DNA of 64,000 bases from Ciona intestinalis (Eukaryota > Chordata > Ascidiacea > Phlebobranchia > Cionidae), in NCBI RefSeq assembly GCF_000224145.3, contig NC_020174.2, forward strand, positions 1,496,734 to 1,560,733. The letters run 5' to 3'. Position 1 is the first letter of the stretch; each line of letters starts with the position of its first letter. Positions 12,425-22,631 of the stretch are shown one piece after another. Below the pieces are notes generated by a model, which saw nothing but the letters and a program-made list of their open reading frames with translations, searched no databases and was not told the origin of the DNA. The position numbers and the translations under genes are program-made.

Positions 12425-14064
12425 TCAATAACACAATAAAGTTATGTGATGAGTCATAAAATTCCAGGTATAAAATATCAATACAAGTTCATAAAAACAC
12501 ACACGTTCCGCAGCAAAAACAAGTTCCATACAAAATGAACCAACCACAGCAAAGACAGAGAATGATGAAAATAAAATTGACAATGCAAGCCAAGTTTTAC
12601 AAGTGACATGACACATCCTGCTATAGCTGCCATTGCTTATATATCCAAAGCATAAAATCAAAAGGGAATTTTAAGCTGTGAACCTCAGAACCAGCTTCAT
12701 ACTCTGATATAGTTTCTTTATAAATTCTAAGATCGGATTTGAATATATATTTCCCGGCCCTTAAATCTTCTTGTGTGGTAGATAGAGCAGAAGATATTGA
12801 AAGTTGTGAGTTGGCACTAGCTAATGTATTTTCATTGGGTTTGTTGTCATGAGACGCGAGTGGACAAGATCCATGTAAAGAAGAAAAATCTTGGAAAAGA
12901 TCTGGAGAGAGTTGATATTGCTTCAAAGTTGTTACATTTGTGGCTGAATCTTCTGTTTCAGTTGAATTATTGCTGGAACTTGTTGAAACTTCATGTCGGT
13001 TCTTCATGAAATGACGACTAAGTCGCGAGATTAGTTCTGTTTGTTTTTTTCTGATTTTTGATACTGGATCTGTTGATAAAGTTTCAGAAATAAAGGAGAA
13101 TGTTATGAATTATGATTATTTGCAGAAAATGTTTTTACATACAGGGGGTATTGAAACAATTTGAAAGTTAAGACACAGAATTCTGTTGCATCCTTGTTTA
13201 TAACAAATTAAATTAACACAGAGTAGAAAATTCCAGGTTTGGCATGTGCACTTATTTATAACTGAAATTTTAAAATCACCTGTTTGACATACATTTGGGC
13301 TTCTCAAGGCTTACGATTGCTTCTCCCATCACTTCTTGGTCATATTCTTCCTCCATAGTGGAGGAAAAGTATCCTGCGAGAGCAAGATCATGAACGTCAT
13401 CTTCCTGATGATCCTCACTGATCTTGTGCAAAGTTTGTCCAAGTTTTGTTGCCATAGCAACCACATCTTCTTCATCAAACTTCAACAAAATCCTCTCAAA
13501 TATTTCCTCACTGGATGGAAGAGCTCCCCTGTTTCCTTCATTACCATTTTCTTCTGGGATCGTCTCCGATGATGCAAGAGACTCTTCTTCATCCATTGAA
13601 GCATCTTGACTCGTTACTGGTTCCTTATATTCTTCTAAAAAAATACCAATAAAAATAGAAGTCCATTTACCTTTAAATGTGATAAAATAGACATGTGCGT
13701 CTGTAATTATATTTTATTATTAAATTACACATGGTGACATGTGTAGAAAATAATGTTGGTGTTATTAAAAAAAATTAAAGTGCATATTGACATATATTAA
13801 ATACCAATATTATTATTATAATTCTTCTATATACAATTATTTAGTTATTATTACAGAAAATATTCATTATTCACAATCATTTTGAATAAAATACTCGTAA
13901 TTACCAAGTTGTTCAAGATTTTCGTCCCCCAAATATTTTTCGTAAGATTTGAAGAGTAGAGCCCCGTTCGGTAAGTTTAACCAATCATCCTTTGTTAAGT
14001 GAAAGTCTCCAAATTCAACTGGAGTTTCACTTGAAACAGACTGGTCTGGCGAGTCAAGAATCAT
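12425..14064 (-). CDS. Unrecognised acidic protein with C-terminal membrane segment
   Basis: Four exons on the minus strand keep phase: 14064-13905, 13634-13293, 13069-12703 and 12617-12425, giving 353 aa. The N-terminal ~165 residues are acidic (TKDDWLNLPNGALLFKSYEK, MDEEESLASSE, ILLKFDEEDVVAMATKLGQT). A basic patch follows (SKIRKKQTELISRLSRH), then a Ser/Thr-rich region (STSSSNNSTETED). The last exon encodes a hydrophobic stretch (TWLALSILFSSFSVFAVVGS) that reads as one C-terminal membrane span with a short tail. The layout and tail weakly recall consortin, a trafficking receptor for connexins, but I cannot claim homology. The last two splice sites (donor GTATGA, acceptor ...tagcag) are the weakest. 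If exon 3 is not spliced, the frame ends at 12621 without the membrane segment. It shares a 374-bp divergent promoter with SLX9. Confidence 0.55.
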
Positions 14065-14438
14065 ATTTCATACATACAAGTACTACGTACACCGCTTTCA
14101 CTATCTTTACTACATTGTTATCAAATTTATCAACAAACTAATGTGGCGCAAACGTAATAGAAATCAAATATTGGTAAATTTATTCACATCCTCCTTTTAT
14201 ATCACTCGTTTGAACAAAGAAAAAACTTTAAAACCTAAATTAACCTTTCTACATTATTAGTTTTCCCGTTAACCGCCCTGTTGGTAAAAATTACTATAAA
14301 CAAACATCTATACAAATGCCATATAAGGGGATTTTTTAAACGAATATTCCCATGTGTGACGTATGTCATGTGTTAAATGTTCAGACTCCTCGCACTATTT
14401 AAAACAGGAACCTCCTTTTGGAAACACATTCAATAACA
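14065..14438. promoter_or_regulatory. Divergent promoter between the unknown minus gene and SLX9
   Basis: 374 bases separate the start codons of the minus-strand membrane protein gene and plus-strand SLX9. The region must hold both 5' UTRs and promoters. It includes a TGTGACGTATGTCA stretch at about 14354. No other gene is seen. Confidence 0.5.
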
Positions 14439-15935
14439 ATGGGAAAAGTAAGAAGCAAAAAGTCACGGATTCATTTAAAGGCAACAAAAGTTGCAACAAG
14501 CGACAAAGAAATAGAACCAGAAGAAAGTAATGATTACAATAACAATGACAAGGTAACAATAGGCTTATGCATTATTATGCAATTCACACATCTTTTTTTA
14601 CATACTTTACTGTTTAGCCTGGCCTGCTATTTTCTACCCTATATATTGTAGACCAAACAGTTAGGCAATTACGGTTTAGTGTCTTGGTAAAAGACACACA
14701 CGTAAGAATTTTCCAGTACATAGCAGAATAGGCTGGTGGTTAGGGGTTGATGGTTAGTGGTTATAGGGGTTAGTAGTTAGAGGTTAGTGGTTATAGGGGT
14801 TACTAGTTAGAGGTTCATGGTTAGCAAATAAGATGGGGGAAGGATTCCTTACTAACACCACTCACTGTATTACAGCATGTTATACTTTACGTGGTTTATT
14901 TTAGGAAGAAATCTTACCAAACCTGGAGAACAATCCTTTCTTTGGTTTAAAAATCGACCCAGCACTTTTGACCAAACAAAGTCTACAAGAAAGTGAAATA
15001 GAGAACAATGATGCATCGGGTAAAACCAAGTTTTTGTCAAAAAAACGAGTGACCGAGAGTTTTGGAGAAACAGTGAAAACAAAGAAAGAAAAAATGAATC
15101 GAAGACGTGAAATGTTCCTTCAAAGTAAGACACATTTTTCTGTAAACAAAATAGTTTTTTATACAGATTCATATTTTGTACAAATATTTTGAACTCTCTA
15201 TTGTAAATTATTTTATTATGTATGAATGTGACCCTACAGTCATGTCGGGAAATAAGTAATGACTGGAATTTAAAACAGGGTTGGCCAAAAACCCAGAAGT
15301 TTATTAATGTCAAGTAATTTGGAAATTGTTATAAAACTCTAGAATTGGAAGTCAATCAAAGAATTGCAAAGAAACAGAAACAAGCAAAGCAGAGAGCAAA
15401 AAATCCAGTGGTTGGGGATATGCATGGACTTAAACTTGCTCTAACCGAAATACCAAAGTTAACATCTGAAATTCCAATTGTCATTGCTAAAACAAAGAAA
15501 AAGTCTCGTCGAAAACGCAAAAAAGAATCTTCTTTGCAAAAAGTTGAGAAAGTTTCGTTAACAGACAAAGACATGAGGCGTGTAAGAAGTAAACGAACCC
15601 AGAAACACATGTAAGTTCTTGTTTATATGGCTGTTTTATCTACCATAAACATATATAGTTTCGCTAGGTTCCAACCGTAAACTTTCTGGTAATCAAGTAA
15701 CTGAAGTCTTTAAATATTATCTTAACTTAAAGGTCCTGAGGGGTCCAAGCTGGTGTTATGTTAAGCACATAGTTTTATGACCCATGGTAAAGAAAACAAA
15801 CATTGTACTAAATATGGACAAATTAACAGGTTAAATGAAATCGCCAAATTGCAAAGCATGATGAAAGACAAGTCATATCAATCGAATTCTAAAGAAATAA
15901 TTTTGAAAAATATTAAACAGCATTTAATTGAATAA
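14439..15935 (+). CDS. slx9: SLX9/FAM207A-like ribosome biogenesis protein
   Basis: Four exons (14439-14552, 14905-15124, 15343-15610, 15830-15935) join in phase to 235 aa; human SLX9 is about 230 aa. Family features are the start MGKVRSKKSRIHLKATK, the NPFFGLKIDPALL segment, the KKEKMNRRREMFLQK helix, and the AKNPVVGDMHGLKLALTEIP block, which matches VVGDLHPLRDALPE in the human protein. The C terminus is basic, then ends in a helix (LNEIAKLQSMMKDKSYQSN). In yeast Slx9 takes part in 40S pre-rRNA processing and export. Nucleolar function here is inferred from the family. The first intron contains a minisatellite-bearing repeat (14704-14852). Confidence 0.88.
14704..14852 (+). repeat. Dispersed element with GGTTAG-type minisatellite core, copy 1
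   Basis: Starts AAGAATTTTCCAGTACATAG, continues GGCTGGTGG, then an irregular array of GGTTAG/GGTTATAGG units. It ends GCAAATAAGATGGGGGAAGG followed by ATTCCTT. The same ordered words recur at 16801-17035, so this is a dispersed element with a variable core rather than a simple array. It lies in SLX9 intron 1. Confidence 0.55.
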
Positions 15936-17135
15936 AGTTACTTTATTGTTTTTGCCATAAATTGTTGTGCGGATGACTTTTTCATCCAGTTTACTAGAAT
16001 AAAGTAGATCGTTGGAATTCGAGGTTACGTTATGTGGTGTTTTGTTCGTCGATGCATGTCGCGGCATGCTTTATGACGTCACAATTACTACGAGCGAGTG
16101 ATTTTTGCCAGTCAGCGTTCCGACTCCTGAAAGTGCAACCACAGAGAACATCGCATTTTTACGTTAGCGCATTCCAGTAACGTTTTTTCGTATAGCTTGG
16201 TTTGTTCCCAAAACAGGGCTATCCTATACTATTTTAACTCGCTTCATAAATTCGCAGTCAAATGCCGACGAAACTAATTTTGATTAATGTATAAACGTGA
16301 GGAAGTAGATGCGATTAGTTGTGTTCGTTGTTCACGTGACGATTATTAGAAGCAGTATACATATACTACAGTGTCTTTGCTATCGTTTAACTACTTGGGT
16401 GATCTTAGTATATAGTTTTGATTGGGTTTTAAGGTAACTAGAATGTGTTAACTAGGTAGATATTGGTAGCAAAACAGCAATCCTACAACCTGCTGCGATC
16501 ATCGCGATAAGTTCTAAATGGTATCTTAGATACGGTCACGTAAAAAGGCGTCCACATTACTCGAAAGCCTACTTAGCATTTCTAATAACAACAACAATTT
16601 TAAATTACGCAGTGTTTTACAAAACCTTATTTTTGTTTACGATTTCTATATTCCTGTTTAATGTGGTTTATTAATGGCGGGGAATTTCCCACGTAGTAAG
16701 GTAAAGGTAAACATTGCAAATCCTTATAGCTGAGCTTTTCGTGTCTTTTACACAATAACTTGGCAGTTAACTGTGCTCAGAATAGGGCTAGGTACTAATG
16801 AAGAATCCTTTGGTACATAGCAAGACAGGCTGGTGGAAAGTGTTAGAGCAGAGGTCGGCAACCTACTGCCCGCGCACTGTTTCCGTGTTTGGCAAATTCC
16901 CTTACACACGGAAACAGTTATGAACAATATATTGCTTATATTAAAGTTAGAGGTTGATGGTTAAAGGTTGACTGGGGTTTAGTGATTATAGGGTTAGTGG
17001 TTAGCAAATAAGATGAGGGAAGGTTTATTCACTAAAATCAGTATCTTAACTAACATGTAATAACGTGTAATTTGTATTCTTTTTAAGAGGTCATTTGTAT
17101 TAATAAAATGTTGCTGTAACTAAATAAAAGAAAAC
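15936..17135. other. Intergenic, upstream of ferroportin
   Basis: 1.2 kb with no gene. Contents: SLX9 poly(A) signal (GAATAAAG overlapping the stop codon), a GC-richer stretch with TGACGTCA at about 16074, and a repeat at 16801-17035. I looked for an iron-responsive element before the ferroportin ATG and found no CAGTGN loop with a paired stem. Confidence 0.5.
16801..17035 (+). repeat. Dispersed GGTTAG-core element, copy 2, with hAT-like nested piece
   Basis: Shares its start (AAGAATCCTTTGGTACATAG, GGCTGGTGG) and end (GCAAATAAGATGAGGGAAGG) with 14704-14852. Inside it, about 16849-16920, is CAGAGGTCGGCAACC...GCCCGCG, a motif typical of hAT transposon ends. A 13-bp inverted repeat (ACTGTTTCCGTGT and its complement) follows at 16876-16888 and 16905-16917. 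This suggests a small nested insertion. Confidence 0.5.
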
Positions 17136-18797
17136 ATGTTTGAAACATCAACGCTTATTTACATGGGACATTTCATGTCATCATGGGGGGACAGAATGTG
17201 GTATTTTGCAATTCCACTGTTTCTTACAGATTTGGATCCAAAGTCCCTGTTTTTGACTGCAGCGTATGGGTTGACACTATCTGCTTCTGTGCTTCTGTTT
17301 GCTCCATTAGTTGGGGACTGGATTGACAGAACTGGTCGTCTAACTGCAGTGAAAGTGACACTTGTGATTCAAAATATGTCTGTGATCATTAGTGCTTTAA
17401 TCTTGCTTCTAAATCGGGAGTTTGGGGACATTAACTCAAGCTATTTGATTGTTGTCCAGATAGCTGCTGTTATTCTGGGAGCAATTGGGACCCTTGCAAG
17501 TACAGCTACTCAGATTATATTGCAAAAAGATTGGATCGTTGTCATTGCTGCCAAGAAAACGGATTTCCTCACTAATTTAAACGCAACGATGAGGAGAATT
17601 GATCTGTTTACAAAGATTTTGTCACCAATTGCCTGTGGACAGATCATGGCTCTGGCCACCTTGACAGGAGGAGCCGTCTTTATTCTGTGTTGGAACACCG
17701 CCTCCATGTTTGGTGAATATATTCTTTTGAGGATGGTGTATAAGCGAACTCCAGATCTTGCAATAAAAAGAAGAGAAGAAGAAGATGAAATTGAGATGGA
17801 GGAGTTAGGAGGAGGAGTTGAGGAAGAGGAGCAAGATGAAATCAACGAAAACGAGAAGAAAATGGAAAAGAAACAAAAAAAGAAGAAAAAGAGTGTTTTT
17901 CAAAAAGTATTTGGTTTCATTTTAGTCATTAAGGATGGTTGGAAACTATATACTGACCAAGTCATTGCTCTTGCGGGGCTGGGTTTTTCATTTTTATATC
18001 TTACTGTTCTTGGGTTTGGGTATGTGACAACTTCATACGCTTACAATCAGTGCTTTAGTGAGTTGCTGGTTGGTATTGTGCTTGGTGCTGCAGGCTTCAC
18101 TGGCATTCTTGGAACCTTTGTTTTCCCTTTACTAAGCGCAAGGTTTGGTTTAGTTAAATCCGGACTTTTCTCTGGAATATTTCAAGTTCTGACACTCATA
18201 CCTTGTGTGGCGTCTGTGTTTGTAGCTGGAAGTCCATTCTTTTTGCTTCCAGTAAACAGTGTTAACCAGAATTTAACTGTTGAGCCAACTCTAAGCTCTC
18301 TTGTGACACAGAACATGTCTTCTTACACCACCTTACAACCTGCAAGCAATTTTAGTGAAACCACTTTGCTTTCAGCTGTAGACGGAGCTGTTGTATTGGA
18401 ACCTGAGGTACTTTTCCGGTGTTTGAAAGGAGTTAAACCTCCAGTATCTTTCCTATCAATGTGGTTGCTTACTGCTGGACTTGTGGCTGCAAGAGCTGGG
18501 CTGTGGAGTTTTGATTTAGCAATGACTCAACTTATTCAGGAAAATGTTATTGAATCTGAGCGTGGGATCGTAAATGGCGTCCAAACCTCCCTCAACATGC
18601 TGATGGATTTGCTTATGTATGTTGCTGTTTTAATCTTGCCCGACCCTGACCAGTTTGGAATTTTAATTATTTTGTCAGCAGTTGCAGTAACTACAGCTTA
18701 TGTGTTGTATGCTATTTTTGCTATTAAGTCGGGTAAAAGATTTGATCAGCCAAAACATACTAAAGTTAAGCAGACAGATAATGCAATAGAGACATAG
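17136..18797 (+). CDS. slc40a1: Ferroportin iron exporter (SLC40A1)
   Basis: An uninterrupted 553-aa frame (human 571 aa) with about 12 hydrophobic helices. Family blocks include MGHFMSSWGDRMWYFAIPLF (residues 10-29), LVIQNMSVII, ASTATQIILQKDWIVV, NATMRRIDLFTKILSPIA, and IESERGIVNGVQTSLNMLMD near the end. Ferroportin exports Fe2+ across the plasma membrane. D19 aligns with human D39 (N-lobe metal site), but human H43 is Y23. At the C-lobe site human C326, also the hepcidin-contact Cys, is Y296, its neighbour D325 is G295, and H507 is M494. The cytoplasmic loop at about residues 210-255 is very acidic, then Lys-rich. The N-terminal tail is about 20 residues shorter than in human, so a coding exon upstream cannot be excluded. 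All alignments are by eye. Confidence 0.95.
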   Translation: MFETSTLIYMGHFMSSWGDRMWYFAIPLFLTDLDPKSLFLTAAYGLTLSASVLLFAPLVGDWIDRTGRLTAVKVTLVIQNMSVIISALILLLNREFGDINSSYLIVVQIAAVILGAIGTLASTATQIILQKDWIVVIAAKKTDFLTNLNATMRRIDLFTKILSPIACGQIMALATLTGGAVFILCWNTASMFGEYILLRMVYKRTPDLAIKRREEEDEIEMEELGGGVEEEEQDEINENEKKMEKKQKKKKKSVFQKVFGFILVIKDGWKLYTDQVIALAGLGFSFLYLTVLGFGYVTTSYAYNQCFSELLVGIVLGAAGFTGILGTFVFPLLSARFGLVKSGLFSGIFQVLTLIPCVASVFVAGSPFFLLPVNSVNQNLTVEPTLSSLVTQNMSSYTTLQPASNFSETTLLSAVDGAVVLEPEVLFRCLKGVKPPVSFLSMWLLTAGLVAARAGLWSFDLAMTQLIQENVIESERGIVNGVQTSLNMLMDLLMYVAVLILPDPDQFGILIILSAVAVTTAYVLYAIFAIKSGKRFDQPKHTKVKQTDNAIET

Positions 18798-20051
18798 TGG
18801 ATAATGAGACCAATCTTTATAATCATGACAAACTGAAGATAATAAGTTAGTCATTTTTAGGAAGCATCCTGTCATGTCATTGTTAAATTGGTTGCATTAC
18901 CCAGTATATAAGATGCAGTTCACTACTTGCCTATTGTTTCAAAATATGATTGTTTAGTATTTACTTACATGAGTAGTATTGCCAAATGTTTTAAACTAAG
19001 CATTGTGCATTGCATCAGATGTGTGTTGAAGCAAGCAACAATAGCTAATAATTTTACACATCAGTCAATTTGTTCACAGCTCTAATATATTCTATATTCC
19101 TTTAGTTTTGCAGTTTCAATGTTTTTATACTTACTTAGGTTTTGACTAATGTCTAATACCAAAAGGAATACAGGTTTTAAATATGTGTCATTGCAATAAA
19201 TTACTTGATTTTTTTTAATTGTTTTTATTGTAATGAAGTTCAGACAAATATCTTGTCATAGCTCACATAATTGACAACCAGTTAAATTTCATGCATTATC
19301 TTGTCTATAATTTGTGTCATATAGACTGATATAAAGAATGCAGTGTTCTGTGTTCATATTACGTTCCATCATTGTGGAAGGTGCTAAATTTATGTTTGTG
19401 TTTACTAATTTGTTGGCAATTTTTTTTTCTTGCATTGTTTTTGTTATTAATATTGCTTCAGTGCCAAGTAGTGAATAATTCAAAATGGAAAATTAAGCTT
19501 ATAGATTATTTTTAATATTGACATAACAGATCTCCTTAAACCTTATAGTTACACAAGCGTATTTTAAATAATAGAGCATTATAAAAACATATAATTAAAT
19601 TATTGGGATTGCCTTTTATATTGCAGTTATCACGTCATGTCAGTTGATTTTGTTTTAACTATTACACAACGAACTAATTTATTACTTGAGCTTTATATAT
19701 TATGATCAGTTAGTGTTGTGAACTGACATTACATTTAAGCTATGTAAATTAGTGTGTATTGGAGCCTTTATTGAATTTTCGTCAGAAAAAGATACTCAAA
19801 AAATTAAAAATCTTTGTGTATTTGTGAAATTAAAAACAGTAAAATTAGAAATAGCAGAAAAGAAAAATTTAAAATTGTCAGAGTAGATCCACAGTAAATC
19901 AAATTACCAAATAAAATAAAGATATTACAACACAGTTGAATTGAAACTTTTACACAATTTCGTTCCAAAAAAATCAGTGTGCAGAAAAGCGAGATTGTTA
20001 AATTTTACTTTTTTTTCATAAATGGCATTTGGAAGTGTTCATTATTTTGCT
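18798..20051. other. Intergenic between convergent ferroportin and ASZ1
   Basis: 1.25 kb of AT-rich sequence expected to hold the 3' UTRs of ferroportin (+) and ASZ1 (-). No gene-like frame is seen. Poly(A)-like AATAAA occurs at about 19195 on the plus strand. Confidence 0.5.
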
Positions 20052-22300
20052 TCAAAACATCCACCCTTTGCTCCATTGTATAAGTTTGGGAAATACTGTT
20101 GTTGATATTTTATTAGTCAGTTGTCTTACCCTAGTCGTTTCACTGTTTATTGCTAATATAGCAAATATCAGTGAAATCACAGCAATTGAGACGTATTTTC
20201 CTTTTCCATTGTTTGTTTTTGTATTAGAAATATAATCCACTTGTGTGTATTTAACATCTACAAACTGGTTCTTGCTAAGTTGAACCCAATCACAATGCAA
20301 AGACTTCATTGATGAACACAGACTGTGTGTTGATTGCAACAAGTCAGCAACCTACATGAGTTCAACTGTTTTGTAAACATTAACCAGCACATTGGACAAC
20401 AACAAATGCAACTGAATGAAAACAGAGTTGACAGCATTTTTATTACTACACAAAAGTTTTTATTCATGTGGGCTTTTGGCCTATTATTGCTAACTATTTT
20501 TTTGCTCATTGGATTATGAAGCTTGGGTAAGAAAGAGGGTAAGTTTTATTCATGCATATCAATTCTGAATAGGTTTGCAAGAAATTTAAAAAGTTTATAT
20601 TTACCTTTAATTCGAATTCATCTTTTGGATTTTTTTCCAAATACATAGAAGATGAAGGGATAAAAACTTGGGGCTGAGATTTCATCTGAATTCTTACATA
20701 CCTGGGGACCCATGATTTGTTATGATCAAATAAATATAAAAAAGTTTTAAAAACCTGAGAGCACTGCTTATGCACAGTATATGTTCGGAAGAAGTTTGAA
20801 TTACAGATCTTAGTTGTTCCAATGTTAATCCTTGAGATAAGTTAGGAAGACTTCCTTCTTTCCATGTGCTTGAATGCCAGTCTTTAATCTGGAGAAAAGG
20901 TACTATTAAACTTGCCCTCAAACTTTAACATAATTCATAATATATTGCAGATGCATACATTTATACATTACCGCAGATCACTTTTATGTTGGAAGTACTT
21001 GTGTAACATGTAGCTGTTAAACTGAACTTACAGAATCAAGAATTCTTTTCCTTGCTCCAAGTTGATAAACTCCGATGGTGATTAGATCTTCTATTGTAAG
21101 ATACAACAATTGTTCAAATCTGACATCATGATCATAGAACAATGGGATTAAATGAGACAATTCTAAACCACAAAGAAACAACTCCAACTGCCCAAATCTA
21201 AAGATATGATAGTAAGTGAAACGGAGAAACAACTTAACAATTATCAAAAACTGACAAATATTAAATAGGACATACTTTTGAAAGGTTTGGTCTGAAACAT
21301 TTGCCGAAGGCTTAAGGAAGTAAACCTCATTTTTGCTTTCATCATTTAGCTGCTCAGATTGAGAATCAAATATGTTTTCATAAATGGATGAAGTATTACA
21401 CAGCTTATTTACATCTATCCCTGCGTCTTCGTTTGAATTTACTTTATCGGGCATTTGTGATGATTTATCTTCATTATTTGTATTATATTCTCTTTTGTCT
21501 ACACTTTTGTCATTATCCTCTGATTTGCATGGCATGACTTTATTCAGCAGCTCAATCAAATTTTCGGCAAAATGTGAGATTTCGTGAAAAGTACAAATAT
21601 CTGCACCACTTTCAAGTAACCGTTTAACAATCTCTTGATTGCCTTTAAAAATTGCCCAATCTAATGCTGTCCAGCCTTTGTTATCTTTTGCATTGATTTT
21701 ATTCTGATCTTGTACAAGCATTTCAACCAGTAACTGAATACATGCATTTATGTTTCCATGTTTTGATGCATACATAAGAGCATTTTGGGATGTTGCACTA
21801 CAAGCAAAAACATCGCACTTCAAACTGATCAATAATTTAATGATATCATTCAACTCTTGCGATAAGTTCTGACTTTTACAAGCTGCCATTAAAGCAGTGC
21901 AACCATCACTCCCTGTTACCGAACGATCGCATCCAAATGCAACCAGGGTTCTAACTATGTTCAGGTTTCCGAAGTAGCAAGCGTATGTCAATGGCAACCA
22001 TCCAGTGGTTAAAGGTGAATTACATAATTCTGGGCAAACTTTTAAAAAAGAATTTACTTTCTGCACATTTCCAGTAATAATTGCATTTTGAAAATCTTGT
22101 AAAAGTAGAATGCTTTGTTGTGTGTCTTCTTTTGTGTCGTCAACAATGCATAACTTACGAGTTTTCTGCTTCTCTGATACAGGCGCCTCATCTAATGTTG
22201 TTTCTTTATTATCACTTGATAAAGATTGAAGAGATATTTCAGTATCTCCAAAGTCAAAATCGTCGCTTTCAGAACCACTTTCTCCGGCGGGACAAAACAT
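20052..22300 (-). CDS. asz1: ASZ1/GASZ ankyrin-SAM piRNA-pathway protein
   Basis: Five exons on the minus strand keep phase: 22300-21276, 21197-21032, 20888-20755, 20701-20605, 20351-20052, giving 573 aa. An acidic N terminus (GSESDDFDFGD) is followed by about five ankyrin repeats (residues ~75-270, for example GWLPLTYACYFGNLNIVRTL and GWTALDWAIFKGNQEIVKRL). A SAM domain follows at about 342-400 (FGQLELFLCGLELSHLIPLF). A membrane helix lies at about 527-542 (YVSIAVISLIFAILAI). GASZ sits on the mitochondrial outer membrane in germ cells and scaffolds piRNA biogenesis and nuage. Here about 30 residues follow the membrane helix, more than in mammals. Two introns are only 78 and 53 nt; the 78-nt one is in frame and open, so its retention would add 26 residues. 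It shares a 331-bp divergent promoter with ITPA. Confidence 0.92.
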
Positions 22301-22631
22301 TTTGTGCAGATTAAGTTATAAATATCTATAAAAAGTTAAAAACAGTTTATTTATTTAACATATGGTAAACAATTTAGGACATAAATAAAAGTACAACCAG
22401 TAATGCATGCATTTTCGCTCCTAATGATTAGTAGTAAAAAAGCTTGGTCATTTAAAAAAAACAACATATATTACATTTCACTTTTAGGTTATTTACAAAA
22501 ACACAACACCCTACCTTGTACGTAACATGCGTTTTGTAATTTTGGCGGGAACATAAAACCACGTGTGTTCTTTAAATGCCGGGCTATTTCGACAACAAAA
22601 ACAAGACACAGGTAATTCTGCTGTGTGTAAT
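22301..22631. promoter_or_regulatory. Divergent promoter between ASZ1 and ITPA
   Basis: 331 bases separate the ASZ1 (-) and ITPA (+) start codons, so both 5' UTRs and promoters must fit here. A CACGTG-type word (cacgtgtg) lies at about 22560. No separate gene is seen. Confidence 0.6.

Noticed and set aside
13280-13293. Alternative donor GTGATT at 13279 for exon 2 of the minus-strand membrane protein gene
   Set aside because: Its phase leads to a stop in exon 3, whereas GTATGT at 13292 keeps the frame open.
14740-14830. Interstitial telomeric repeat
   Set aside because: Units are irregular (GGTTAGTGGTTATAGG) and flanked by conserved non-telomeric ends shared with 16801-17035, so a dispersed element fits better.
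15936-17135. Iron-responsive element upstream of ferroportin
   Set aside because: CAGTG words at about 16370 and 16611 lack complementary five-base flanks and a bulged C, so no IRE can be supported.
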